Source of the DNA: Zoogloea sp.
GTDB lineage: Bacteria > Pseudomonadota > Gammaproteobacteria > Burkholderiales > Rhodocyclaceae
Direction of reading: 5' to 3'
Length of the DNA: 64,000 nt
Assembly: GCF_023150065.1 (NCBI RefSeq)
Contig: NZ_JAKLLN010000001.1
Coordinates: 378,545-442,544, forward strand
Shown: in pieces, positions 55,042 through 64,000 of the stretch
Position numbering within the stretch: position 1 is the first letter of the stretch
Layout: each line of letters starts with the position of its first letter
Program-made: the position numbers and the translations under genes
The notes under the pieces: generated by a model
The model's input: the letters and a program-made list of their open reading frames with translations, nothing else
Databases searched by the model: none
What the model was told of the DNA's origin: nothing

Positions 55042-55836
55042 ATGGATCTCCAGCTCACCGGCAAGCGCGCCCTCGTCACCGGCTCCACCTCGGGCATCGG
55101 CTTTGCCATCGCCTGCGCCCTCGCCGCCGAAGGCGCCCAGGTCACCCTCAACGGCCGCAGCCGCTCCGGCGTGTCGGCGGCAGTGGCCCGGCTGATCGAA
55201 GCCGTGCCCGGCGCCCGGGTCGATGGCGTGGCTGCCGACCTGTCTTCGGCTGCGGGCTGCGAGGCCCTCACCGCCACCTGCGCCGACGTGGACATCCTCG
55301 TGAACAACCTGGGCATCTTCGACCCCCGGCCTTTCGAGGAGATCCAGGATATCGAGTGGTTCAACTTCTTCGAGACCAACGTGATGAGCGGGGTGCGCCT
55401 GTCCCGCCATTACCTGCCGGCCATGAAGACGCGGGACTGGGGGCGCATCGTCTTCATCTCCAGCGAGTCGGGTGTGTGTCCGCCGGCCGAGATGGTCCAT
55501 TACGGCATGAGCAAGTCGGCCCAGCTGTCGGTGGCCCGGGGCATGGCCGAGACCTGCGTCGGCTCCGGCGTGACCGTCAATTCGGTGCTGCCCGGCCCGA
55601 CCCGCACCGAGGGCGTCGGCACCTTCTTCGGGCGCCTGGCGGAAGAGCAGGGCGTCTCCCTCGAGCAGGCCGAGCAGGACTTTTTTGCCAACGCCCGGCC
55701 CACGTCCCTGATCAAGCGCTTCATCGAACCTGCCGAGGTGGCCAGCCTGGTCGCCTACGTGTGCAGCCCCCTCGCTTCTGCCACCCACGGCGCGGCCCTG
55801 CGGGTCGAAGGCGGTGTGGTGCGCAGCATGGTTTAA
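55042..55836 (+). CDS. Short-chain dehydrogenase/reductase in the lower meta operon
   Basis: This 264-residue SDR has nucleotide-binding TGSTSGIGFA near residue 14, NNLG, and active-site YGMSK. It is not a classical member of the dmp pathway. It sits between the hydratase and the acetaldehyde dehydrogenase genes and seems co-transcribed. The substrate is unknown; oxidation of an aromatic alcohol or a side-product is possible but unsupported. Confidence 0.85.
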   Translation: MDLQLTGKRALVTGSTSGIGFAIACALAAEGAQVTLNGRSRSGVSAAVARLIEAVPGARVDGVAADLSSAAGCEALTATCADVDILVNNLGIFDPRPFEEIQDIEWFNFFETNVMSGVRLSRHYLPAMKTRDWGRIVFISSESGVCPPAEMVHYGMSKSAQLSVARGMAETCVGSGVTVNSVLPGPTRTEGVGTFFGRLAEEQGVSLEQAEQDFFANARPTSLIKRFIEPAEVASLVAYVCSPLASATHGAALRVEGGVVRSMV

Positions 55837-55866
55837 CCCTTCGCGACCTTAAAAGGAACAACAGCG

Positions 55867-56781
55867 ATGACCCAAAAAATCAAATGCGCCCTGATCGGCC
55901 CCGGCAACATCGGGACCGACCTCTTGGCCAAACTGCAGCGCAGCCCGGTGCTCGAGCCGGTGTGGATGGTCGGCATCGACCCCGAGTCCGACGGCCTCAA
56001 GCGCGCCCGCGAGATGGGCATCAAGACCACCGCCGAGGGCGTGGACGGCCTCCTGCCCCATGTGCTCGCCGACGGCGTGCAGATCGCCTTCGACGCCACC
56101 AGCGCCTACGTGCATGCCGAGAACAGCCGCAAGCTCAACGAGCTGGGCGTGCTGATGATCGACCTCACCCCGGCCGCCATCGGCCCCTACTGCGTGCCGC
56201 CGGTCAACCTGCTCGAGCACGTCGGTAAAGGGGAAATGAACGTGAACATGGTCACCTGCGGTGGCCAGGCCACCATCCCGATGGTCGCTGCGGTCTCCCG
56301 CGTCCAGAAGGTGGTGTATGGCGAGATCGTCGCCACCGTGTCGTCCAAGTCGGCCGGCCCCGGCACCCGCAAGAACATCGACGAATTCACCCGCACCACC
56401 GCGGGCGCTGTCGAGCGCGTGGGCGGCGCCGAAAAGGGCAAGGCCATCATCATCATCAACCCGGCCGAACCCCCGCTGATGATGCGCGACACCGTGCACT
56501 GCCTGGTCGAAGGCGAGCCCAAGCAGGACGAGATTCGCGAATCCATCGCCGCGATGATCAAGGAAGTCCAGAAGTACGTGCCGGGCTACCGGCTGGTCAA
56601 TGGCCCGGTGTTCGACGGCAACCGCGTGTCCGTCTTCCTGGAAGTCGAAGGCCTGGGCGACTACCTGCCCAAGTACGCCGGCAACCTGGACATCATGACC
56701 GCCGCCGCCGCCCGCACCGCCGAGATGTTTGCCGAAGAGATGATCGCCGGCCGTCTGACCCTGAAACCCGTTGCCGCGTAA
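55867..56781 (+). CDS. dmpF: Acetaldehyde dehydrogenase (CoA-acylating)
   Basis: This 304-residue enzyme converts acetaldehyde to acetyl-CoA. It has the NAD-binding [13 protein letters not shown] near residue 11, active-site C131 in [10 protein letters not shown], and [17 protein letters not shown]. It forms a channelling complex with the aldolase encoded next. An AAAGGAACAA site precedes the ATG. Confidence 0.95.
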   Translation: MTQKIKCALIGPGNIGTDLLAKLQRSPVLEPVWMVGIDPESDGLKRAREMGIKTTAEGVDGLLPHVLADGVQIAFDATSAYVHAENSRKLNELGVLMIDLTPAAIGPYCVPPVNLLEHVGKGEMNVNMVTCGGQATIPMVAAVSRVQKVVYGEIVATVSSKSAGPGTRKNIDEFTRTTAGAVERVGGAEKGKAIIIINPAEPPLMMRDTVHCLVEGEPKQDEIRESIAAMIKEVQKYVPGYRLVNGPVFDGNRVSVFLEVEGLGDYLPKYAGNLDIMTAAAARTAEMFAEEMIAGRLTLKPVAA

Positions 56782-56791
56782 GGAGCCGGAC

Positions 56792-57910
56792 ATGGATCTC
56801 AAAGGCAAGAAGATCACCCACGCGGATGGCGCCCGGCCGTCCGAAGCCAGCCGCGATCCCCTCGGGGGATCGACCGCCACGCGTGGCGGTCGAGGGGCTG
56901 TCACATTGCACGACATGACCCTGCGCGACGGGATGCACCCCAAGCGCCACCTCATGTCCCTCGAGCAGATGAAGTCGATCGCCACCGGCCTCGACGAAGC
57001 GGGCATCCCGCTGATCGAAGTCACCCACGGCGACGGCCTGGGCGGCAGCTCGGTGAACTACGGTTTCCCGGCCCACACCGACGAGGAATACCTCTCCACC
57101 GTGATCCCGCTGATGAAGCAGGCCAAGGTCTCGGCGCTGCTCTTGCCGGGCATCGGCACCGTCGATCACCTGAAGATGGCCCGCGAGCTGGGCGTGAACA
57201 CCATCCGCGTGGCCACCCACTGCACCGAGGCCGATGTGTCCGAACAGCACATCACCATGGCCCGCAAGCTCGAGATGGACACCGTCGGTTTCCTGATGAT
57301 GAGCCACATGAACAGCCCCGAAGGGCTGGTCAAGCAGGCCAAGCTGATGGAAGGCTACGGCGCCAACTGCATCTACGTGACCGACTCCGCCGGCCACCTG
57401 CTGCCCGACGGCGTGAAGGCGCGCCTCTCCGCCGTGCGTGATGCGCTGAAGCCCGAAACCGAGCTGGGCTTCCACGGCCACCACAACCTGGCGATGGGCG
57501 TCGCCAACTCCATCGCCGCGATCGAAGTGGGCGCCACCCGCATCGACGCCGCCGCCGCAGGCCTGGGTGCCGGGGCCGGCAACACCCCGATGGAAGTCTT
57601 CATCGCCGTGGCCGACCTGATGGGCATCCACACCGGCGTGGACGTGGCCAGGATCACCGACGTGGCCGAAGACCTGGTGGTGCCGATCATGGACTTCCCG
57701 ATCCGTATCGACCGGGACGCGCTGACCCTGGGCTACGCCGGGGTGTATGGCTCCTTCCTGCTGTTTGCCAAGCGCGCCAGCGCCAAGTACGGCGTGCCGG
57801 CCCGGGACATCCTGGTGGAGCTGGGCCGCCGCGGCATGGTGGGCGGCCAGGAGGACATGATCGAGGATACGGCCATCACCATGGCGCGGGCACGGGGCCT
57901 CATGGCCTGA
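56792..57910 (+). CDS. dmpG: 4-hydroxy-2-oxovalerate aldolase with N-terminal insertion
   Basis: This 372-residue aldolase cleaves 4-hydroxy-2-oxovalerate to pyruvate and acetaldehyde, in complex with DmpF. Conserved parts include [44 protein letters not shown] and [16 protein letters not shown]. It is about 27 residues longer than DmpG (about 345). The extra N-terminal stretch (residues 10-38) is encoded partly by two perfect palindromes. The ATG at 56792 has AAGGAGCC upstream, so the extension should be translated. Confidence 0.93.
   Translation: MDLKGKKITHADGARPSEASRDPLGGSTATRGGRGAVTLHDMTLRDGMHPKRHLMSLEQMKSIATGLDEAGIPLIEVTHGDGLGGSSVNYGFPAHTDEEYLSTVIPLMKQAKVSALLLPGIGTVDHLKMARELGVNTIRVATHCTEADVSEQHITMARKLEMDTVGFLMMSHMNSPEGLVKQAKLMEGYGANCIYVTDSAGHLLPDGVKARLSAVRDALKPETELGFHGHHNLAMGVANSIAAIEVGATRIDAAAAGLGAGAGNTPMEVFIAVADLMGIHTGVDVARITDVAEDLVVPIMDFPIRIDRDALTLGYAGVYGSFLLFAKRASAKYGVPARDILVELGRRGMVGGQEDMIEDTAITMARARGLMA
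56854..56891. repeat. Two adjacent palindromes inside the dmpG coding start
   Basis: CGATCCCC-TCG-GGGGATCG (56854-56872) is followed at once by the perfect 20-bp palindrome GACCGCCACGCGTGGCGGTC (56872-56891). Flanking CCCCTCG and CGAGGGG could pair outside them. They fall in frame within the extra N-terminal residues of the aldolase. Confidence 0.75.
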
Positions 57911-57954
57911 TCCCCGGCGGGGCCGCGCTCCGCCTTTCTAACGCAGAACTGACC

Positions 57955-57984
57955 GACGGCCCGTCCCTTTGCGGAGGGGCCGTC
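57955..57984 (+). other. Stem-loop between dmpG and the ABC transporter genes
   Basis: 8-bp arms GACGGCCC and GGGCCGTC flank a 14-base loop. There is no T-run, so read-through from dmpG into the transporter genes remains possible. Confidence 0.5.
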
Positions 57985-57999
57985 GCAGGAGTCCGCATC

Positions 58000-59031
58000 A
58001 TGGATGCCGAAATCTTTGCCTTGCTCGGGCAGGACGGGGTCACCAACGGGGCGATCTACGCCCTCCTGGCCCTCGCCCTGGTCCTGGTGTTTGCGGTCAC
58101 CCGCATCATCTTCATTCCCCAGGGGGAGTTCCTTGCCTGGGGTGCCCTGACCATGGCCGCCCTGGAGGCCGGCCATTACCCTGGTACCGTGTGGCTGCTG
58201 CTGGGGGCCGGGGCGCTGACCTTCGCTGCCGACCTGTTGGGGGGGGCGGCGGCGCGCCGCCAGCTGGGCAGGTCCGCCCTGTGGAACCTGCTGTATCCGG
58301 CCGTGCTGGCCGGCCTGCTGTGGGGGCTGCCCCTGCAGGCGCTGCCCCAGGTGGCGAAGGGCCTGCTGGCCCTGCTCATCGTGGTGCCGCTGGGGCCGAT
58401 GATCTACCGGGTGGCCTTTCAGCCGGTGGCCGAGGCGCCGGTGCTGGTGCTGCTGATCGTGGCCGTGGCCCTGCACCTGCTGATGGTGGGCATCGGCCTG
58501 CTGATCTTCGGGCCGGAAGGCTCGCGCACCCTGCCGTTCAGCGAGGCCCAGTTCGAGATTGGCTCCCTGGTGGTGGGCGGACATACGCTGGTGGTGCTGG
58601 CCGCTTCGGTGCTGCTGATCGTGGCGCTCTACCTCTACTTTGACCGCAGCCTGGGCGGCAAGGCCCTGCGCGCCACCGCCATCAACCGCAACGGCGCCCG
58701 CCTGATGGGTATCTCGCCGGCCCTGGCGGGGCGGCAGACCTTCTTCTTCGCGGCCCTCATCGGCACCCTGTCCGGCCTGCTGGTGGCGCCCCTCACCACC
58801 GTGTACTACGACAGCGGTTTCCTGATCGGCCTCAAGGGCTTCGTGGCGGCCATCATCGGCGGCCTCGCCAGCTATCCGCTGGCGGCGGGCGGCGCGGTGC
58901 TGGTCGGCCTGCTCGAATCCTTCTCGTCCTTCTGGGCGAGCGCCTTCAAGGACGTGATCGTGTTCACCCTGATCATCCCCGTTCTGATGTGGCGTTCGCT
59001 CACGTCCCACCATGTGGAGGAAGAAGAATGA
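58000..59031 (+). CDS. Branched-chain amino acid-type ABC transporter permease (LivH)
   Basis: This 343-residue permease of the LivH family has about eight membrane segments ([20 protein letters not shown] at the start) and the conserved [30 protein letters not shown] region, here quoted only as its start [12 protein letters not shown]. The stop overlaps the next start (ATGA). Transporters of this family near aromatic operons often import aromatic acids, so the substrate need not be an amino acid. Confidence 0.88.
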   Translation: MDAEIFALLGQDGVTNGAIYALLALALVLVFAVTRIIFIPQGEFLAWGALTMAALEAGHYPGTVWLLLGAGALTFAADLLGGAAARRQLGRSALWNLLYPAVLAGLLWGLPLQALPQVAKGLLALLIVVPLGPMIYRVAFQPVAEAPVLVLLIVAVALHLLMVGIGLLIFGPEGSRTLPFSEAQFEIGSLVVGGHTLVVLAASVLLIVALYLYFDRSLGGKALRATAINRNGARLMGISPALAGRQTFFFAALIGTLSGLLVAPLTTVYYDSGFLIGLKGFVAAIIGGLASYPLAAGGAVLVGLLESFSSFWASAFKDVIVFTLIIPVLMWRSLTSHHVEEEE

Positions 59032-60860
59032 ACTCCCGTTCCCTTGCCGTGGAGGCGGGCGCCACCGGGCTGCTGCGCTCACGCCACGTGCTCGCCGTGT
59101 TTCTGGTGATGCTGGCCCTGGCGCCCCTGGCGCTGCCCGAGTTCTACGTCACGCTGCTCAACTACGTGGGGCTGTCGGCCCTGGTGGCCCTGGGCCTGGT
59201 GCTGCTCACCGGCGTGGGCGGCCTGACCAGCTTCGGGCAGGCGGCCTTTGTGGGCCTCGGCGCCTACACCACCGCGTGGCTCACCACCACGCCGGAGCTG
59301 CCGGCCTGGCTGGGCTTCACCGGCGCATCCCCGTGGGCTGCCCTGGTGCTGGGCCTGCTGCTCACCGCCACGGTGGCGGTCATCCTGGGCTCGGTAACCC
59401 TGAAGCTGTCGGGCCACTACCTGCCCCTGGGCACCATGGCCTGGGGCATCAGCCTGTACTTCCTGTTTGGCAACATGGAGTTTCTGGGCGGCCACGCCGG
59501 CCTGTCCAACCTGCCGCCGATCACCCTGTTCGGTTTTGCCCTGCTCGACAACCGGCACTACTACTACCTGGTGTGGCTGTTCGTGCTGGTGGGTTTGTTC
59601 ACCACCCGCAACCTGCTGGATTCCCGCGAGGGCCGGGCCATCCGCGCCCTCAAGGGCGGCATCGTGATGGCCGAGGCCATGGGGGTGGATACGTCCCGGG
59701 CGCGCATGGTGATCTTCGTGCTGGCGGCCCTGCAGGCCTGCGCGGCGGGCTGGCTGTATGCCCACCTGCAGCGCTTTGTTAACCCCACGCCCTTTGGTCT
59801 GCACATCGGCATCGAGTACCTCTTCATGGCGGTGGTGGGCGGGGCAGGGCAGGTGTGGGGGGCGCTGATCGGCGCCGGTGTCATCACCGTGCTCAAGCAG
59901 TGGCTGCAGGACATCCTGCCCAAACTCTTCGGTTCCGCCGGGCACTTCGAGGTGATCGTTTTCGGCCTGATGATGATCATCGTGCTGCACCGGGCGCGGG
60001 AAGGCCTGTGGCCGCTGCTGGCCCGGCTGGTGCCGGTGCGGGCCGAGCCCAAGCTCATCGACCCGAAGGCCGAACCCCTGCCGAAGAAGGCCCAGCCGCC
60101 CCACGGCGAGACCATCCTGGAAGCCCGCGAGGTGACCCGCCGGTTTGGCGGCTTGGTGGCCAACAACGCCATGAGCCTGCATGTGAAGGCGGGCGAGATC
60201 CTGGCCCTGATCGGCCCCAACGGCGCTGGCAAGAGCACCATGTTCAACCAGCTCTCCGGGGTGGATACGCCTACCTCCGGCGAGGTGCTGTTCCGCGGCC
60301 AGTCGGTGGCGGGGCGCAGCTCGCGGCAGATCGCTGCCCTGGGCATGAGCCGCACCTTCCAGCACGTGCGCCTGCTGCCGCGGATGAGCGTGCTCGAGAA
60401 CGTGGCCATCGGTGCCCACATGCGCGGCAGCCGTGGTGTGCTGCCCGCTGCCTGGCGCCTCGACCGGGCCGACGAAGCCCGCCTGCTGCGCGAGGCCGCC
60501 ATCCAGGTCGAGCGCGTTGGCCTGGGCGAGTTCATGCACACCGAGGCTGGCAGCCTGGCCCTGGGCCAGCAGCGCATCCTCGAGATCGCCCGCGCCCTGT
60601 GCTCCGACCCCTGCCTGCTGCTCCTTGACGAGCCCGCCGCCGGCCTGCGCCTGAAAGAGAAGCAGGCCCTCTCCGAGCTGCTGCGGCGCCTCAAGTCCGA
60701 AGGTATGGCGGTGCTCATCGTCGAGCACGACATGGACTTTGTGATGAACCTGGTGGATCGGGTGGTGGTGATGGAGTTTGGCGAGAAGATCGCCGAGGGC
60801 CTGCCGGAAGAAGTCCAGCAGGACCCGGCCGTGCTCGAAGCCTACCTGGGGGGTGTCTGA
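59028..60860 (+). CDS. Fused ABC transporter permease-ATPase (LivM-LivG)
   Basis: This 610-residue protein joins a LivM-type permease (about residues 1-335, with [20 protein letters not shown] and [16 protein letters not shown]) to a LivG-type ATPase (about 355-610). The ATPase has Walker [10 protein letters not shown] at residues 396-404, signature-region [15 protein letters not shown] (with SLALGQQ in place of LSGGQ) and Walker [13 protein letters not shown] proline/lysine-rich linker lies near 345. The ATG at 59028 overlaps the permease stop. Confidence 0.9.
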   Translation: MNSRSLAVEAGATGLLRSRHVLAVFLVMLALAPLALPEFYVTLLNYVGLSALVALGLVLLTGVGGLTSFGQAAFVGLGAYTTAWLTTTPELPAWLGFTGASPWAALVLGLLLTATVAVILGSVTLKLSGHYLPLGTMAWGISLYFLFGNMEFLGGHAGLSNLPPITLFGFALLDNRHYYYLVWLFVLVGLFTTRNLLDSREGRAIRALKGGIVMAEAMGVDTSRARMVIFVLAALQACAAGWLYAHLQRFVNPTPFGLHIGIEYLFMAVVGGAGQVWGALIGAGVITVLKQWLQDILPKLFGSAGHFEVIVFGLMMIIVLHRAREGLWPLLARLVPVRAEPKLIDPKAEPLPKKAQPPHGETILEAREVTRRFGGLVANNAMSLHVKAGEILALIGPNGAGKSTMFNQLSGVDTPTSGEVLFRGQSVAGRSSRQIAALGMSRTFQHVRLLPRMSVLENVAIGAHMRGSRGVLPAAWRLDRADEARLLREAAIQVERVGLGEFMHTEAGSLALGQQRILEIARALCSDPCLLLLDEPAAGLRLKEKQALSELLRRLKSEGMAVLIVEHDMDFVMNLVDRVVVMEFGEKIAEGLPEEVQQDPAVLEAYLGGV

Positions 60861-60861
60861 G

Positions 60862-61617
<756 letters not shown>

Positions 61618-61636
61618 CCTAACCGGAGACACCCCC

Positions 61637-62218
61637 ATGCGCGCACTGCAAGTCCTGGCGGACGAACACCAATCCCTGGCGGCCATCCTGCATGCCGTCC
61701 GCTTCATGCTTAAGGAGATCGGCGCCGGCCGCCTGGCCCCCGACATCAAGCTGCTGCGCGGCATGGTGGACTACCTGGAGGCCTACCCCGAGCAGCAGCA
61801 CCACCCCAAGGAAGACCGCCTGCTCTTTGGCCGGCTGGCCGCCCGCACCGATGATGGCCGCGAGCTGCTCGATAAGCTCTTCCGCCAGCACGCCGGCACC
61901 GCCGAGCGCATCGCCCTGCTGGAGAAGGCCCTGGACGCCTTCGAGCAGAACCCGGCCGACGTGGCTGGCCTGTCGGCGGCCTTCGACACCTACGCCGAGT
62001 TCTACCGCAACCACATGATCCTGGAGGAGCGGGAGATCCTGCCCCTGCTGCGCAAGCACTTCACCCCCGACGACTGGGCCGAGATCGACGCCGAGCTGGC
62101 GGCCATGGGCAACAGCATGGGCAGCCTGCCGGGTGAGGACTTCGCCGCCATCTTCTCGAAACTGGTGGCCTCTGCGCCCCCGCCCATCGGCTTCGGCGCC
62201 GGCCCCTACCAGGGCTGA
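61637..62218 (+). CDS. Hemerythrin-domain (HHE) protein
   Basis: This 193-residue four-helix protein has a hemerythrin-like HHE cation-binding pattern: H11 in [14 protein letters not shown] near residue 56, a histidine in [11 protein letters not shown] and [13 protein letters not shown]. Such domains bind a diiron centre and sense or handle oxygen or nitric oxide. It lies 19 bases after the transporter ATPase, so probably in the same operon. Confidence 0.82.
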   Translation: MRALQVLADEHQSLAAILHAVRFMLKEIGAGRLAPDIKLLRGMVDYLEAYPEQQHHPKEDRLLFGRLAARTDDGRELLDKLFRQHAGTAERIALLEKALDAFEQNPADVAGLSAAFDTYAEFYRNHMILEEREILPLLRKHFTPDDWAEIDAELAAMGNSMGSLPGEDFAAIFSKLVASAPPPIGFGAGPYQG

Positions 62219-62256
62219 GCTTGCCCCCGACCCCCTGCATTGAAAGGATACCCCCC

Positions 62257-63120
62257 ATGAGCACCCCCACCCTGACCGAAGCCGCCACCAGCCGCTTCAT
62301 CCGCATCCAGGAAGGCGACCTGGACCTGCAGCTGCACTACAACGACATCGGCGAAGGTGCCGAGACCGTGGTCATGCTCCACGGCTCCGGCCCCGGCGCC
62401 AGCGGCTGGGCCAACTTCAACCGCAACATCGAGCCCCTGGTGACGGCCGGCTACCGGGTGATCCTGATGGACTGCCCGGGCTGGAGCAAGAGCGACCCCA
62501 TCGTGTGCACCGGCTCCCGCTCCGACCTCAACGCCCGCGCCCTCAAGGGCCTGCTCGACGGCCTGGGCCTCGACAAGGTGCATATCATCGGCAACTCCAT
62601 GGGCGGCCACAGCGCCGTGGCCTTTGCGCTCGCCAACCCCGCCCGGGTCGGCAAGCTGGTGCTGATGGGTGGTGGCACCGGCGGCCCCAGCCAATTTGTG
62701 CCCATGCCCACCGAAGGCATCAAGCTGCTCCAGGGCCTCTACCGCGAGCCCACCATCGACAACCTCAAGAAGATGATGGCCGTCTTCGTGTTCGACAGCA
62801 GCAGCCTTACCGAAGAACTCTTCCAGGCCCGCCTGGACAACATGCTGGCCCGCCGCGACCACCTGGAGAACTTCGTCAAGAGCCTGGCCGCCAACCCCAG
62901 GCAGTTCCCCGACTTCGGGCCGCGCCTGGGCGAAGTGACCGCCCCGGCCCTCGTCATCTGGGGCCGCGACGACCGCTTCGTGCCCATGGACGTGGGCTTG
63001 CGCCTGATCTGGGGCATGCCCAATGCCGAGCTGCACATCTTCAACCGCTGCGGCCACTGGGCCCAGTGGGAACACGCCGACAAGTTCAACCGCATGGTGC
63101 TGGACTTCCTGACGCACTGA
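62257..63120 (+). CDS. Alpha/beta hydrolase of the meta-cleavage product hydrolase family (MhpC/BphD-like)
   Basis: This 287-residue hydrolase has the triad S114 (GNSMGGH), D239 (WGRDDRFV) and H267 (RCGHWAQ). The oxyanion motif [14 protein letters not shown] and the C-terminal [14 protein letters not shown] match C-C bond hydrolases such as MhpC and BphD. Unlike dmpD, it is outside the main meta operon. The ATG at 62257 has AAAGGAT upstream. It may process another ring-fission product. Confidence 0.85.
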   Translation: MSTPTLTEAATSRFIRIQEGDLDLQLHYNDIGEGAETVVMLHGSGPGASGWANFNRNIEPLVTAGYRVILMDCPGWSKSDPIVCTGSRSDLNARALKGLLDGLGLDKVHIIGNSMGGHSAVAFALANPARVGKLVLMGGGTGGPSQFVPMPTEGIKLLQGLYREPTIDNLKKMMAVFVFDSSSLTEELFQARLDNMLARRDHLENFVKSLAANPRQFPDFGPRLGEVTAPALVIWGRDDRFVPMDVGLRLIWGMPNAELHIFNRCGHWAQWEHADKFNRMVLDFLTH

Positions 63121-63188
63121 GCGTCTTCCCTGCTGTCAAACTGCGGTTCGGCAGCAGGAGAAATTCTTACCCGGCCCGAGGAAGCGCT

Positions 63189-63695
63189 CTACGTAGCCAC
63201 CACGAGCTCTCGGCAAACCGAGATGGGGAGGTACAGCATCAAGGGCGAGTCTGGCGAGGCCTTGAACCCATATTTCCGGTAGAACGATGCCGCCTTGTCA
63301 TGTTTGGCATCGACAACGAGTGCGACCCCCGCACCCTGATTCGATATCTCCACGACGCGCTCAATTGCATTGAGCAGGAGGGTTTCCCCCAGGCGGAACC
63401 CCCTTCCTTGCAGATCTTCCCTGATCGCAAGGCGGCCCAATCTGATGACGGGTACTACAGTTGGCAGGCTGCGTTTGAATGGAACGGCCGCTCCATCGGC
63501 CTGCGAAATCGTCAGCGCATAGAATCCGAGCACAGCTGCCGGATTCGCCTCATCGACGAGGACGAATGTCCGGGATGTGTGTTTGCTTTGTTGCTGAAGC
63601 GCTTGAGTCTCAAGCCACTTGTCCAGATCTACTTCGCCACACCTGAAGTTGGCTCGGTCATGTACCGACGTCAAGAGTTGAACTTGAACCCGCAT
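63189..63695 (-). CDS. GNAT acetyltransferase toxin of a toxin-antitoxin pair
   Basis: This 168-residue GNAT protein of the TacT/AtaT-like type has HDRANFRCGEVDLDKWL near the start, SRTFVLVDE, the acetyl-CoA loop LAIREDLQGRGFRLGETLL and active-site tyrosine region AASFYRKYGF. Known members block translation by acetylating aminoacyl-tRNA. It overlaps the upstream antitoxin gene by 38 bases. It may be a later arrival next to the aromatic cluster. Confidence 0.85.
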   Translation of the reverse strand: MRVQVQLLTSVHDRANFRCGEVDLDKWLETQALQQQSKHTSRTFVLVDEANPAAVLGFYALTISQADGAAVPFKRSLPTVVPVIRLGRLAIREDLQGRGFRLGETLLLNAIERVVEISNQGAGVALVVDAKHDKAASFYRKYGFKASPDSPLMLYLPISVCRELVVAT

Positions 63696-63993
63696 TTATT
63701 ACCTTTCCTGCGTGATAGCGCTTGAATGCGTCCGCCAAGGCAGGTGCAGGTGGAGGCGGATTGTCGATCAGATCGAAGAACCATTCGGCAGACGCAGCCG
63801 ACATTTTGATGACTCTCTCGTTCTCGATGATCTTCTCGGCCTTCTCCACTGCAGCTTGCGTGACGAACTGATTGAGCGTCGAGCCGACCATGGACGCGGC
63901 GGTCTCAAGCACCTCGATAACGTTTTGTGGAACACGGGCAGTAATACGCCCCCGGCTAACTGAAGCTGCTTCCAGCAACTTGGTGTTGGCCAT
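63658..63993 (-). CDS. DUF1778 antitoxin (ribbon-helix-helix type)
   Basis: This 111-residue DUF1778 protein has the ribbon-helix-helix DNA-binding part (RGRITARVPQNVIEVLETAA, TLNQFVTQAAVEKAEKII) and a C-terminal toxin-binding part (WFFDLIDNPPPPAPAL). It precedes and overlaps the GNAT toxin gene. The ATG at 63993 is seven bases from the window edge, so a start further upstream cannot be excluded. Confidence 0.82.
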   Translation of the reverse strand: MANTKLLEAASVSRGRITARVPQNVIEVLETAASMVGSTLNQFVTQAAVEKAEKIIENERVIKMSAASAEWFFDLIDNPPPPAPALADAFKRYHAGKVINAGSSSTLDVGT

Positions 63994-64000
63994 CTGCAAA

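Overview
The window is about 64 kb of GC-rich, gene-dense chromosome that looks betaproteobacterial. The phasin, the DmpR/XylR-type sigma-54 activators and the benzoate plus phenol meta-cleavage genes suggest the Thauera/Azoarcus/Zoogloea group (Rhodocyclales). That placement is inferred from gene content, not from a marker gene. I saw no rRNA, tRNA, CRISPR array or transposase gene.

Layout. 1-2.7 kb: pstCAB phosphate importer. 2.9-5.6 kb: phasin and a CoA-transferase, both leftward. 5.7-7.5 kb: a V4R/sigma-54 activator, divergent from the benzoate operon benABCD-benK-catechol 2,3-dioxygenase (8.0-14.1 kb). 14.3-21.0 kb: a second rightward unit with 2-hydroxymuconic semialdehyde dehydrogenase, oxopentenoate hydratase, oxalocrotonate decarboxylase and a large indolepyruvate-ferredoxin-oxidoreductase-type protein. 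21.1-21.9 kb: a non-coding element bounded by inverted repeats. Then benE, a second V4R/sigma-54 activator and a divergent XylT/DmpQ ferredoxin.

25.7-36.6 kb is a leftward block: a diheme cytochrome c peroxidase, then what is usually annotated as a urea carboxylase cluster (allophanate hydrolase, carboxylase, two DUF1989 proteins, ABC importer). Its leader contains a clear guanidine-I (ykkC) riboswitch. Upstream lie a sigma-54 promoter and two NtrC-like sites. I therefore read it as a nitrogen-regulated guanidine catabolic operon. A DUF3482/DUF2868 pair follows.

40.4-57.9 kb is the phenol region: dmpKLMNOP phenol hydroxylase, a second catechol 2,3-dioxygenase, a leftward FIST / PAS-GGDEF-EAL pair, a GntR-family regulator (AphS/PhcS-like), and a lower meta operon (HbpS-like protein, dehydrogenase, hydrolase, hydratase, SDR, dmpFG). 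58.0-63.1 kb holds branched-chain-type ABC transporter genes including a LivM-LivG fusion, a hemerythrin-domain protein and a second meta-fission-type hydrolase. A GNAT/DUF1778 toxin-antitoxin pair sits at the right edge.

How it works together: benzoate (via BenK/BenE, BenABC, BenD) and phenols (via DmpKLMNOP) both converge on catechol. Catechol is opened by either of two 2,3-dioxygenases and processed by two partly redundant lower pathways. The decarboxylase is present only in the benzoate-side unit; the hydrolase, aldolase and acetaldehyde dehydrogenase are present only in the phenol-side unit. No 4-oxalocrotonate tautomerase was found. The most notable new signal is a shared AT-rich element with a TCGA core, built as 21-bp dyads or repeated at 19-bp pitch. 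It lies in the control regions of six aromatic transcription units and overlaps their -35/-10 boxes at four of them. It is a candidate operator of the GntR-family regulator encoded in the window.
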